64,000 nt of DNA from Tubulanus polymorphus (GCF_964204645.1 NC_134029.1:11090850-11154849), one strand, 5' to 3'. Shown: positions 18,555 to 30,205, counted from the first letter of the stretch. Translations and numbers: made by a program. Notes: generated from the sequence alone by a model not told the origin.

Positions 18555-20015
18555 ATGGGCGGCCATTCCCGCCAAAAATCAGCGTTTCGTCTATTTGTCT
18601 GTACTTTGACAAAATGTCATAGTACACCGCCAAAATGTGTAAGCGTAACGTCAAATTGTGTAATGCGGCTAAATAACACAGGGGGGCGAAACTGTACGGA
18701 CAGTATTTTGTGGTATTTTTCTCGCTTTGCCATCATCTCAAGGTCGTCTCATTGAAATAATTTTGCGAGTATCAAATCGACAAATCGTATCATATTCCCT
18801 AAACCCAATAAATTTATTATGAATTTATTATTACTTAATTAGTTAACTCGGAACTCATAAACTCCAGATGTCGTCTCAGGTATGGAGGCCCTATATGGAA
18901 GCCCTGAGACGACACCTTGGGTTCATGAGCTCCCAAGTTCATAACTTCAGAGTTTATGATATTTCTTCACCCAGCACTGGCAGTGGTTGTCTCCACCAGT
19001 GATCTCCGTCGCTCTACGATCCTAGTGTAACCAACTGTGGTACAACTGTGGTACATCAGACACAAAGATTCTTGGTGAAGATATTTCGAGTTTATTTGGG
19101 CATGTACAACACTATGAAATTATGCGACATAAAGAATCCTATTATAAGGATGTTAAATCCGATTACGTCATGAATTAACTAAAAAAAGGATGTCCAGCAT
19201 CAACCAAGACTGGTTGACTGTGCCCAATTCTGCACTGGCAGTCATATGAAGTCGACCGGTAACCAGTCTATCATCAGACATCAGCTTTCTTAATGGTTTA
19301 TAGAAAATAAATAGATGTTTAAAAATGTCTCATAACGAGCGTTTGTTATCTTTTTCATCATTAAAACCCGAGCAGATTCATCGAGAGTCACCGGTTAATC
19401 GGAGTCACCCTTCCCTCTAGCCCGCGCACAGAAAATCCGAGCTACCTACCAGAGGAGGAACGGAAGCGCCCTTCAACATACCATTAATCGCTGGTTATTC
19501 AGTGTCGTCTGAGCCTGAGACGCGGGTCTTTGATAGGGCATCGTGTTTACATTCGACGTTTCGGTATCGCAGGCTTTTTTCATTAGACGAACTCATGAAC
19601 TTGAGAACTCAGGAAGTTATGAACTCGGAACTCATGAACTCAAGATGTCGTCTCAGGGCTTCCATAGGTTTACGGCAAAGTATTTACTTCCGCTATTTTA
19701 CCGTACATTATTACTATATATTATAGTATTAACTAACTAAAGTAACAATAAAATCATTTTATTGGGTTTAGGGAATATGATACGATTTGTCGATTTGATA
19801 CTCGCAAAATTATTTCAATAAAACGACCTTGAGATGATCGCAATGCGAGAAAAATACCGCAAAATACTGTCCGTACAGTGTCGCCCTCCTGTGTTATTTA
19901 GCCGCATTACACAATTTGACGTTACGCTAACACATTTTGGCGGTGTACTATGACATTTTGTCGAAGTACAGAAAAATGGACGAAACGCTGATTTTTGGCG
20001 GGAATGGCCGCCCAT
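18555..20015. mobile_element. Non-autonomous DNA transposon with ~280-bp TIRs and 8-bp target duplication
   Basis: The left arm (18555 to about 18830) and right arm (about 19740-20015, inverted) match at roughly 93%, starting ATGGGCGGCCATTCCCGCC. The arms are flanked by the exact 8-bp duplication ACAAGCCT. Eight-base duplications occur in hAT-, P- and Merlin-type transposons; the TIR does not let me choose. The interior has more inverted repeats (TCGTCTCAGG pairs at 18870-18930 and 19640-19670) but no transposase. Short open frames in the arms are mirror images of each other and not genes. Confidence 0.9.
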
Positions 20016-20023
20016 ACAAGCCT
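20016..20023. repeat. 8-bp target duplication, right
   Basis: ACAAGCCT, exact copy of 18547-18554. Confidence 0.9.
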
Positions 20024-22082
20024 ACCATGCCTATGTACTACAAACACAACTTTTTCCCTCTTGTCGGCCCTCCAGTGATGTTACTATAGGGCCTAACTGG
20101 TGCCATTATAACATGGATAGGATTTGGTCAGGACTAGCCTAAAGTCTAATTCAGTCTATGTACTAATTCACTCGATAGGCCTATTTTTAAAACAATACAG
20201 TGAAATATTCACACGCAGAAAGACTAATTGATTTGAGCCATGTGATTAAGTTTGGCCAGGCCTTCTCTGACCTGCTGACATTAATAGTCAAACCAAAACG
20301 TTCATGTGGTCACGGCTTGTATACCAGAAATCATTGTAGGCCTGTACATTTTGCTGTTCGTAGGTTTGGTATACCGATTTCTCCATTCTTGACTGATAAG
20401 TGTACGGTACAGCTGAACGCATTATACAATTGTTCCAATGGGAATAGGGCCTATTGATTGGGCTTATTATTTCCTGCTATAGAATACTGAAATAAACCTA
20501 ATGTTCATTCAAATATCCAACATCGGTGAAAGTGTGATTACTGTATACATGTACTGTAGGTTTTCATGTTGTATGAATATTTTGCAGTTCAAATGGGTAT
20601 GATACTGATTCCAATGTCAAACGCATGAAGTTAGATGGTCAAGGACCGTCAACACCAAGATATCTCTCTTCGACCGATGTTGTACCATAGAAGATCTGAT
20701 TCTTTTAACTCAAGGAAAGTGATTCAACACGATCGACATAACACTGGAATAGGTTTGCAGTAACTAACGGTTCATTTCATTTAGTCCTATGTACTTTTTA
20801 GCCAATTTGGATTTGATTGTAATTGAAACTCTGGAACTGTTAACAAAAGACAAGTTGAAAAAACACAAGTTATGCTTGATTCTCATGTTCAAATTTAATT
20901 CAAATTCAAATTTATTTTATTACATCATATTTACAAAACATATCTTTGGTTCATACAGTAATAAAAATTAGAACAGAACAAATATTATTACAGAATTTCC
21001 AAAAAGGCAATGAATTTCTATAACTAAATGAACATTATTTTTCTAATAACTCGGATCAAGGGTGACTCTCCCGTTTATTAGGAAACACACGCAACTAGTG
21101 GAATAGGTTTGATTTACACACATGTTGCAGGTATCAATTGTTTATCACTATAGAATTTGTAATCCATAAAAGCCAAAATCAACATCAGCCGGAAACCCAG
21201 ACCAGATCAATTCATAATTTATTGATCGAATCTACACTACAATATATGTATTTATTCAAATATTTCAATAAAAACATTAACTTCTTAAATCTATTCGAAA
21301 TCATAGTACGTTCTTATCTGTAAATTCACTCAATCTATCGACTCAGCAGGTGCTTAAGATGAGTTCTTAATAGGACAGATCCATTTTTAAGCATGGTGAT
21401 AATACAGTATCATGATGTTTGAATGCCATAATAAATGCCTGGTCAAATAAATTAATATTTGTGATTGTACGTCCGCGTATGTTCGGTTTCAAAGCTGAAT
21501 CATATTTGACGTTTACACAGCATATTAGGTTCGAATCTGTCAATGCATTTATTCTATGTATCAATATTTCAATTTACTACAATTCCCATCATTCTGAATG
21601 GCTTTGCAGAAAACCCGTCATCGCTGCTTGGCAGCTATATTATAAACTTTGTTTACGAGTAAATATATATGTCATGTTCTGTTCCTCGTAGCTGAGACTG
21701 ACAATAGAACTTAGGTCAAGGTCTTGTGGGTTTTGTAGGGTAATCAACCATGTTCCGAAACAGTGAATAAAGCGTGTAATTTATCGCACATTTTTTTCCA
21801 GACGAGTGCTAAGAGAGAACTAATGGGGCCTACCCCTGGATGAAAGTGGCGCTGCGAAGAAGATGCTATAGAAAGGGCCATCATCTGTGCCATAAAATAA
21901 ACGCATCTCTATCCGTCCAACCATCGCTGATTTAAGCATTAGATAAATAATATTTTTGATGATTATCTATTTTATTGTTGAATAATATTACTAATGATAA
22001 TATCCAATAAAGTATTGTATACGTATGACTTATAGTTTATCTCTGTCTACTGGATATCCACCGTGCAGTTTTATAAGGAGGA

Positions 22083-22340
22083 AACGTTGCTGATAGGTTT
22101 TTAAAACGTTTTTCATGTTTCTGTCATGTTTCAATAAAAGGAATGAATGGACGTTTCAAAATCGGTTAAGAATAACGTTATTGAAACGTTTCTACAAGGT
22201 TTTCAAGATTTTGACAAGGTTTCGTTAATATTGTGTAAAAACGTTTGTAAAACGTTGAAAAGTGTTCACAGAATAACATTTCCGAAACGTTTCAATAGAA
22301 CGTTTCTAATACAAAACCGATACGTTTTCGAAACGTTTCT
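22083..22340. repeat. Cluster of AACGTT/AAACGTTT palindromes
   Basis: About ten copies of ACGTTT or AACGTT-type words in 260 bp, several as the full palindrome GAAACGTTTC (e.g. about 22182, 22284, 22332). The spacing is irregular, so it is not a simple tandem repeat. Confidence 0.6.
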
Positions 22341-23608
22341 TGAATGCTTTTGTGTTAGCTTGTTATATTTTTTGCTTAGTTCTCAAAACATTTCGTTTCA
22401 TTTCGTCGAGGTTACTTTTTAATCGTACCGTAAATACATTAACTTCGTAACGTATATTCCAATTTTTATTTGAACTTAATTGTTGTGGTTATATATTTAT
22501 TTGGGATTTTCATTGAGAAATAAATTATAACTTTTCAACAATTAATTTCTTTTTTCGTCGAATTTTGTTGTGGCCAGATGGAAAACATAATAAACAACAT
22601 ATTCCACTACTTAAGACATTGTTAATTTCTACTGGTTTAAGACAATTCGTCTTTCACGAGTTTTGAAAGAAAAACACAATCGAGCTAAGTGAACTAAATT
22701 TAGAGGTTCTTAGAAATTCAAAAATCCTGTCACGTAATCGGACTCGAACCAAAGTCGACTTGCAGTTTGATATAAATTGAGAACTAAGAGATCCAACGAA
22801 AATTGTAAACGTGATCCTGAGCCATGCGATATAGACAATTCCGATGAGGTTTGCCAGGACGGTGTCTTTGAGACGATGTTGTGTCAACAGCGATCGACTG
22901 GCGTGCGTATTTGACCCGCAGATTTTGCTAACAAACACTTTTGTTAAACTGTTGAAAAGACAACTTGCTACGTTGGGGAGTCGTGTTAATTATCATCACA
23001 ATACCGATACCGATACAAAAAGGTTATAATCATTTTAAATCTTAGATGCGGATTCAGACCAGTTACAAATATTTGCCACCTTTCATTTATCCCCGTCTAC
23101 GGTTAGCAGGGTCGATGAAATGTACGCAAATTCCCATACCAAAGTTCTTTGCCTGCTTCAACAATATCGTTGGACGGAGTCCAATCTTGATAGACGGGAC
23201 CATGTTCCCTCGGTAGATAAATCAGTTCCCACCTATCTAGCTACAAAGCTGTGGATCAGGGTCTAACCTTGCACTTTATTCCCAGCTGAACGAACATAGG
23301 GCAGAGAAATCATCGTCCGTAGTTCAGGTGTTGAAATTGCACCAGCTACATGCAGAGTAGTCTCACTCTGCCAAAATTGTTGTATGACCACTTTGGGGAT
23401 ATAGGAAATTGAAAGTCACCTTACCGAGTCGTATTTCACTTAATCCATATAGTAATCGGCAAAAATGCGAGTTAAGCGGAGTTGACTGTACAATTAGGGT
23501 TCTCTGCGAAGTAGCAGAAAACCCTAGTAATAAACACGATACCCCTATAAAAAGTCAGTCATTCAAAAAAAACACTCAATGAAATATATACAGCACTAAA
23601 AATTTATC

Positions 23609-23885
23609 CTACCGTGGTATTGTTTCTCCTTCAGATCGTTTCGGTTTGTCGATATCCAATGACTGGTTCACACTACTTTCAAATGTTTCTTTTTCACTGG
23701 CGCCGATCTCTGACAATGCGTTTTTGTCTCGATTGATGGGAGGCAAATTTGGTATGGAAGAAGGCTTGACGATCCTCTCCATCATCTTTGTCATTCCTCT
23801 GCGCGCGTTGTTTTCTCGTGTGTGAGTTCTTCGGCGATGATCTATTTGTCGTCTTTTCAACAGACGAACGTCTTTTCGATCCCAT
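23609..23885 (-). other. Possible host exon(s), unrecognised
   Basis: Two overlapping minus-strand frames. One starts with ATG at 23885 and is very basic (KRRSSVEKTTNRSS). The other runs to 23609 with normal-looking composition (PPINRDKNALSEIGASEKE). A splice or a frameshift could join them, but no family is recognised and no clear splice sites were established. Treat as a weak candidate only. Confidence 0.2.
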
Positions 23886-24462
23886 TTGAATTCAACTATT
23901 TACTAAATAACCGATTTCACGCATTTATAAGTCGCTTGAAGCTACGTATCAAATGAAATTCATTCAAGACTAACTATAAGAGCTTATCGTAACGAGCCTA
24001 CAAACTGCGCCATATACGACACAAAGAACACTTGAAACAGCATAAAATCAGATCAGACTACAGCATTTTATCAGGGTTGCTACTGACGACTAATGTTTAT
24101 ATTCTATTCCTAGACTACAAATGGGGTGCTGCCATTTTTAATGATAAAAAATTTATAGCCATTGGTTAATCACGCCAAACCGAATATCGAGTGCGTTTGA
24201 CTGGTTTTCAAGAGGGGATCATTTAACTATTAAATGTGACAACTATTAAACTATTATATGAGACAATCATAACAAGGTATCAAAGCAGAAAATATTTCAG
24301 TGTATACTACTAAAGCGCATCAAACTTATCTCACCATTGGTGGGGACAAATACATTTTCAAGTATAAATTTCCAGTTTACATAATAAATAAGTCATAATT
24401 ACGCACGTATATTTAATCTGCTGGGAAATATCTTTTGAATATTTGATAATGATATTGGGAAT

Positions 24463-24495
24463 ATAGCTGCAAAGCAGCGACAACGGGTTTCTGCC
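24463..24495 (+). repeat. Small hairpin repeat (GCTGC-AAA-GCAGC family)
   Basis: AGCTGCAAAGCAGCGACAAC followed by GGGTTTCTGCC. Other copies: 21606-21644 and 50731-50763 (inverted, diverged) and 47858-47893 (direct). The first 13 bases form a tight hairpin. Confidence 0.7.
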
Positions 24496-25944
24496 GGGGT
24501 CGAGCTAACGTTTCCATATTTCAGAATACGGTGTCACTAAGCCATCAAGGCGTGTCTATATAATGACATCACTCATGTATGACGTCACTGGCAGCGGATA
24601 AAGAACTTGACTGAAGAGTTCTGTATTAGGATTGTCAAAGCGTCGAATAAACTACTGCTCAAGGAAACATTATTAACATATAATGGACTTAATATTTTCC
24701 TTATAATTGTGGGATTCTCTTTATATTTTTTAACTGATAAAATGTCTGAAAGCTCGTCGGATATGCCAATTGAGCCGGAAAAGAAGATTTATTCAAATTT
24801 TGCAGAATCAGATAACTATTCGGATTTTGATAGGCAATATTATTTAGCTGTTTTGTACAATATAATACGAGTACATACAAATAAAAAAACATGTAAAATT
24901 AAGTTTTTTTCTCAATCATCATAATTTTCTACATAAAACAAATTTTATCCGAAATATCAAAATTTATATCCCCGGCTTGGGCTCTATGTATGTATAAAAT
25001 TTTGACAACGTTTCAACACCGATGGATAATTAATTAACTTCCTGCTATGTGGGATTGAAGATTGTTTTTCATTAAATTCAGAGTACGTATTTGGATTATC
25101 TTTTGAATGTCAATTTAACAACTGAATATGATTTCTAAAAGCACAGATCCATGCCGGTTTTCTGTATGAGCAGGGAGGCCACCTCCCGGTGTGAGGCATT
25201 TTTTTAAATAACGAAAGGAGTACTGATTCCACCTCCCAGAATTCTACAAAAATCATCAATTTCATGACAATTTTTCAACGATAAATATTTTTTGGTTATG
25301 CCCGTCTTAATCTTTAGTAACGTCCATCAATCTCATGCAAATTAATTATAATTCCCACTCCTTTTTTCTGCAGTTAAAGTGGAAAATACTCAAAAAATAT
25401 AAAAATCTTGTTCTTCCATTTTGAAATGCTTATTATAAATTCTATTTTGAAATTTTTCAATACACTGATCCCTTCGCCTCCAAATCGTGAGAAAGTCCAT
25501 GCTCCGCGAGGCGGAGTAGTAAAAAGGCCTAAGGTAAGAGTACTTCCATAATTCTTAATAATTGATACAGTAAACCTTGTCTAATTTGAAAGACAAAATA
25601 AAGATTGTATCAAAAATGTTGTATGACTTAATTGAATCTGTAAGCACAATCGGCAATATTGATCGTAAGGAATCTTATGGAGCATATCAAGAGGGAATTT
25701 CTAGAAAACAGGCATTTTGAGTTTCGATAAAAAGAAATTATTAGAACATTGAGACTTGCAATATCAAAACAGAAACAGACGTGGATGAAATGTGATGATA
25801 AAATGTTGTGTATTGGCAATACAAAGTGATAGTTCTTGTGGGATTCGAACCCATCACAAAGCACCTAGGTGACGTCACTGGAATGAACTGGGAAATCCGC
25901 CATAATACATAACCCACCTACCTTATTCTGAGGTATAGAAACGT

Positions 25945-26150
25945 AGCTCGACCGTTTCTGCCATGCTGGTTTAAATGTCGCACTGGGAAGCGCACAAAGA
26001 TTTCACCAAATAATTCTTATCAGTTTATAACATGTGACTATTTTGAAGGAGCGCGACACATATCCTGGATATATGGGTCCACAAGGGCTACAACGTAAAA
26101 AGTGCTGATGTACCTTGTTTGGTGCTTTCATAGTTCCGTTGGTAGTTGCA
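25945..26150 (+). repeat. Dispersed repeat, copy 1 (partner at 47885-48090)
   Basis: Shares TGTCGCACTGGGAAGCG, ACAAAGATTTCA, GATATCTGG-like and GTTGCATGAACT segments in the same order with 47885-48090, including the GTTTCTGCC end of the hairpin repeat. Family unknown. Confidence 0.6.
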
Positions 26151-26466
26151 TGAACTAATCGCACCCGTTGGCATAAGGCAATTATGTGTATATGTACTTA
26201 TAAAATTACCATGTGATCCAGCTTTGAAAATCGACTAAAGCACGTGTACTCAATAAATGTTAATTGATTTCAACATGCATTCGTGAAGCATTTTGATAAT
26301 ATCACATCACTAAAGATCTAATCTTGATTTGTTCTATGAAGAACTCAATTTTATTCTGATGAGTTGACGTGCTGAACAAATTAACAGAGATTAGAATATA
26401 TCACTGTTAATTCGATAAAACGTTACCCGCTGCGCTATCGGGTCTATTCACTCAGCTACCCGTTAA

Positions 26467-27143
26467 GGGAGCGTTCATAAATTACGTACCTCCATTGGGG
26501 GGAGGGGGGGTTACTGAATTTTGGTACAAAGTGGTACATGGGAGGAGGGGGGTCAGCAAAAATGGTACGTACTTTGAGGGAGGGGGGTATTAATCAATCT
26601 TGGTACGTACTTTATGTACCAAACTCAAATGAAAATAGCCGTTGGTGTTTTATCGGCTTTTAGTACCGGGTATATAAAATCAATAAACAACAATACTTGC
26701 TTAATTCTTTTGTTACGTCATTTTTTTAATTATCGGAATTTTGTTCTAATTCACCCTAACCCTAATTCAGATAAAAAATTAAGTTTTGTGACTCTATCAT
26801 CCTACGAAAAAAATTATGCTGCCTGGCAACAGGAGAGGCTGAAACAGAAACAAACAAACAATTCCACTTGTGACTCGTAGTAGACTTCAACTGGGATTTC
26901 CCCAATACCGGGTACCGGTATCGATCTTTCACGCACTTGTTTGTACATCATTAATGAAATCAGGTATTTATATTTCTTTGATTTGTGTTCTTTGCATCAA
27001 TATAATTGGGGGGGGGGGTCATGGGAGCGATGGTACGTACCTAAGAGGGGGTCAGTGAATTTGGTACAAAGGTGGTACAAGGGGGAGGGGAGGGGGGTCA
27101 GAAAAACGGGAGATTTTGAGGTACGTAATTTGTGAACGCTCCC
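26467..27143. mobile_element. Harbinger-like MITE, 677 bp
   Basis: Inverted ends GGGAGCGTTCATAAATTACG on the left and the complement on the right (near-perfect over 25 bp), flanked by TAA on both sides (26464-26466 and 27144-27146). A 3-bp TAA duplication is the hallmark of PIF/Harbinger elements. Both subterminal regions carry G-rich, GGTAC-containing repeats. No transposase. The interior open frames are unsupported. Confidence 0.75.
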
Positions 27144-27342
27144 TAAGCTAATATATGATAGAACTTAATGTAGCTTATTAGATTCACGCCTACGTACATT
27201 CTTGCTCGCTCTTCTGACATGGGAAAATTCTTTTACGCGAGATTAATTCATAATAAATTACTATACGCAAATCCGAAACGGTCAGACGCTAAGTTATATT
27301 TCAGTCAGAATTGGAAATGACGTTTATAAGCTGTTAGAAGTC

Positions 27343-27535
27343 AGTAATAGGGGTTTAGTTGTTTCATACCAAAGGTCGAGAGGTCGAGAAATTTTTCAAA
27401 TGTGAAAATAACAATAATTTCTACTTGAATTAGTCGCGTACACTCCTAATTCAAGTAGAAATTATTATTATTTCACATTTGGAAAATTTATCAACCTCTC
27501 AACCTTTGATATGAAACAACTAAACCCCTATTACT
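27343..27535. repeat. Terminal palindrome, left end of Polinton B
   Basis: The outermost 193 bp of the TIR are themselves an inverted repeat: AGTAATAGGGGTTTAGTTG at the outer end and its complement ending at 27535, arms about 90 bp at roughly 90% identity, centre TCGCGTACACTC near 27432-27443. The same structure is at the other end (47603-47795). Confidence 0.95.
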
Positions 27536-27776
27536 CTTAAAATATTCATATACATGAATAACATTTAAATTGACAGATTATTCAATATAAAAGTGTGAGC
27601 TCTTATAGAATAGATATATAGATATATTTTAAACATTATTTCAATATTTGTATTTGTATTATTGTATTGAGTTAGATTTTTAAACATTAGAAGTGTTAGT
27701 AAAGTGTGATTGAAATAATACATATATAAATCATTGAACTTCTAAAATCAATTTAGTAAAAAAATTTAATATTAAA
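27343..27776 (+). repeat. Left TIR of Polinton B
   Basis: Matches 47371-47795 inverted at about 95% with a few short indels (e.g. near 27660). It ends exactly at the ATG of the terminal gene. Carries the GGTCGAGAGGTCGAGA tandem motif (near 27374) that corresponds to GAGGACGAGAGGACGAGA in Polinton A. Confidence 0.95.
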
Positions 27777-28430
27777 ATGGAACCAGAACAACCTCAAACT
27801 ATCAATATTACAAATAACACTGGTGTTATAAATATATACTACAAGAAGTGTTCTAAATGTGAATTAGATAAATCAGCTTTAACAGAATTTAGTAAGCGTA
27901 AGATTAGCAAAGATGGTTTTCAATATTGCTGTAAAACTTGTACTAAACTATATACCAAACAATATCGAGAAGATAATAGCGAAACTTACAATGATTATAT
28001 GACAGAATATATGAGAGGAAGATATCAAACAGATTTTAATTTTAAAGTGAAACAATGTTTAAGGTCTAGATTAACACAATTATTCAACAAAGAAACGCAT
28101 TCAGAAACACTATCTAATTTATTGGGTTGTTCAGATGAATTCTTAAAATCATGGATAATATATCAATTCGATGATAAAATGAATATAGATAATTATGGTG
28201 AATACTTTCATATTGATTATGTGTTGCCGATTTCTAAATTTGACATGAGTGATGATTATAATAAGAAGCTAATATGGAGCTGGAGAAATTTAAGACCTTT
28301 AGAAAAGAAGGAAAACATAATTAAATCTAACAAACTAGATATGAAATTATATTTAGATCAACTGGATAAAGCAAAGACATTTGTTGAATTATGGAACTCA
28401 ACGCATAATGAAAAATACGTTGAAGCTTAA
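27777..28430 (+). CDS. HNH-type endonuclease-like protein
   Basis: Intact 217-codon frame starting exactly where the TIR ends. An N-terminal four-cysteine zinc ribbon (CSKCELDK ... CCKTC, residues about 25-55) precedes a helical linker (RSRLTQLFN) and a C-terminal HNH-like core: YFHIDYVLPISKFD (about 143-156), NLRPLEKKENIIKSNK (about 175-190). The layout resembles HNH proteins of large algal and phage genomes, where HIDH..P and N..PL...N..K ligands bind the metal; here the second His of HxDH is Tyr, which may weaken activity. Polinton A has no counterpart. A role in DNA processing or homing is inferred. Confidence 0.7.
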   Translation: MEPEQPQTINITNNTGVINIYYKKCSKCELDKSALTEFSKRKISKDGFQYCCKTCTKLYTKQYREDNSETYNDYMTEYMRGRYQTDFNFKVKQCLRSRLTQLFNKETHSETLSNLLGCSDEFLKSWIIYQFDDKMNIDNYGEYFHIDYVLPISKFDMSDDYNKKLIWSWRNLRPLEKKENIIKSNKLDMKLYLDQLDKAKTFVELWNSTHNEKYVEA

Positions 28431-28866
28431 GCGCTTAGAAAACCGGTTACTCTCGATCTATGTCAAACTGCCTATATGTAATTGTATTAGCTCTTTGCAT
28501 CTGTCGCACGTTATATTCAGTTGAATGGGGTGTACCTCATTTGAATATTGATCGAATGTGCTATTTCAGTTGAAAAGGATTAATCAATTACATCACAAAG
28601 GAACAACTGTTGCTTAGACAGACAGTGCCTGGTATATTGAGCGCAGTCGCATGAAAACAGCCGAACTGAACAGACGGCTATATATAGAACGTATAAGATT
28701 TTTCTCTAGAAACACAATTAGGAGTTTACAGTTATAAATGTAAGTACTGTTTTTGTTGTTATTAAGACGCCGGGAAACGTTAAACATGTTTAAGTGCTGT
28801 AATTGATATTTGACAACTACAACTTCAAGTTAGTTTTATTCTACATTCTAGATATTTGGTAAAAAA
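28431..28866 (+). promoter_or_regulatory. Non-coding interval with eukaryotic-type promoter and possible 5' UTR intron
   Basis: Less AT-rich than its neighbours. CTATATATAGA (28678-28688) looks like a TATA box. Downstream, a consensus donor ATG/GTAAGT-like site (GT at 28740) and an acceptor CATTCTAG (AG at 28850-28851) would excise a 112-bp intron just before the ATG at 28867. Splicing is unproven. Confidence 0.4.
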
Positions 28867-29580
28867 ATGTCATACAGATCAAGAACTCCACCATCTACTC
28901 CAAATCTAACGCAAGAAAGTGAGGAGCCAGAATGTATGGATGTCAACACACCATCACAAGAAACTGTAATAGACATAGAAGAAAAAAATATCGAAAAACT
29001 CAGGAAACATATGGATTATTATAAACAATAAGTGTCAATTTTGGACGAAGTAATTACAACCAAACAATCAAAGATACAAGAATTACCAAAAATACCAACG
29101 CCAAGTTTAAAAACATTATTAGGACTTAAAGAAAATAGAATCAAATTGAGCGGTTGTGAACTACACGAATATTTAAAATCAAAATTACTGGATCATAGAG
29201 ATTTATCGAACTTTAGTGAAATAGACGTGCATTTATTTTCAGAAATTAGTGGATTACTGATAAGCGAGTATGAAAAATTGTTAACTAAACAAACAAATCA
29301 TCTTTGGGATTTTATAATTTTTGGGAATTCCTTCAATAAAGGGTTTGTTCTTTTTCATTCGACTCAAACTAAAAATATTTCATGGGCTAATTGGGTTAAA
29401 GAAAATATACATATTAGTGTCGGGCATGAAAGAAAACTTAGAGGCATTGGGAAATTATATTCATTTAAAAAATTTCAATTATTGGGTTTACCATTTCCTA
29501 CCGTCATTAATCATTTGACAGAAATCGAAAAAATGTTTGAAAATTACCCCGAAATCAAAGAATTCTGGTTGAAATTATAA
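28867..29580 (+). pseudogene. Helix-rich Polinton-associated protein with in-frame stop
   Basis: From ATG 28867 the frame is open for 54 codons (Ser/Thr/Pro- and Glu-rich start), meets TAA at 29029-29031 and continues in the same frame to 29580. The second part contains SWANWVKENIHISVGHERKL, then RGIGKL, LLGLPF and a terminal KEFWLKL. A W..W...L.IS...ARKLR.LG-like pattern recurs in uncharacterised proteins of cnidarian and other Polintons, as far as I recall; it looks like a small DNA-binding helical domain, but this is a guess. Only one lesion is visible, so inactivation may be recent. Confidence 0.55.
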
Positions 29581-30205
29581 AATCCCAAAGATGATTTGTA
29601 ACAGTAGTTGTTTTTCATACTATGTAGATTTTTTAATGTATTATATTTACCCTATTTGCATTTTCTATTATTCTATATTCAACCGTTGTTAATGTCACGC
29701 ACAGTGACAGATGTTCTATTATACTTTATTGATTCCTGCATTCCACGCATACCTTACCGCGCATGAAATGCGCGGCTTGGAATGTGGAAATCGATAATGA
29801 TTGTAGAATAAAATATATGTGTTTATGAAATAGTATTTCCACCAGTCGTTTCTTTGAATTTATTTTCAGTTTTAGAATTTATTATCGAGAATCCGAAATG
29901 ACTTATCTGGACAGTTATAATTACTGCTCCTAATAGATAAACAATAGTAGTGAGATATTAAATCCTAATTTAAATAAAATATAATAAAAAAAACAATAAC
30001 TTCAATTAGCTAGTGAATTCTATTATATTTTTAATATTTTCTTTTCAAAAAGAGAATACTTTATATTTTGAATAGATTCAAATAGAAATTCTTTAAATTC
30101 AAATAGCTAGTATCAGTAGTCAATACTAGAATTCTTTAACTTTAACTATCTAGTATCATTTTATAATACTTATAATATTTTTCTTATTAAATTTCTCTAA
30201 TATAA
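29581..30205. other. Non-coding interval of Polinton B with conserved block
   Basis: Holds an imperfect inverted repeat around GCGCAT-GAA-ATGCGC (29759-29773, extended by ATTCCACGC/GCTTGGAAT-like arms), the block conserved with Polinton A (about 29880-29960, containing TCCGAAATGACTTATCTGG) and a short AATTCTTTAA...CTAGTATCA repeat (about 30090-30165). No gene seen. Confidence 0.5.

Larger units (their letters stand above)
20024..26466. other. Gene-poor intergenic DNA
   Basis: Over 6 kb without a recognisable protein family. It holds an AACGTT-rich stretch (22083-22340), a possible minus-strand coding block (23609-23885), copies of a small hairpin repeat (21606-21644, 24463-24495), a TATA/CRE-like pair near 24560-24590 followed by a 105-codon frame of unknown status (24607-24924), and one half of a dispersed repeat (25945-26150). 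Everything else is unassigned. Confidence 0.4.

Noticed and set aside
18555-18755. 66-codon frame with a near-identical copy at 19815-20015 on the other strand
   Set aside because: It lies in the TIRs of a transposon, so similarity reflects the inverted repeat and not a gene family.
24607-24924. 105-codon frame after a TATA/CRE-like pair as a host gene
   Set aside because: One hydrophobic stretch and a Ser/Glu-rich tail, but no family, no splice context and no second copy to support it.
25833-25860. TGGGATTCGAACCCATCAC as a tRNA T-arm (minus strand)
   Set aside because: A good B-box, but no A box or acceptor stem at tRNA distance was found.
26500-27110. G-runs as quadruplex regulatory elements
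   Set aside because: They are the subterminal repeats of the Harbinger-like MITE; no gene nearby to regulate.
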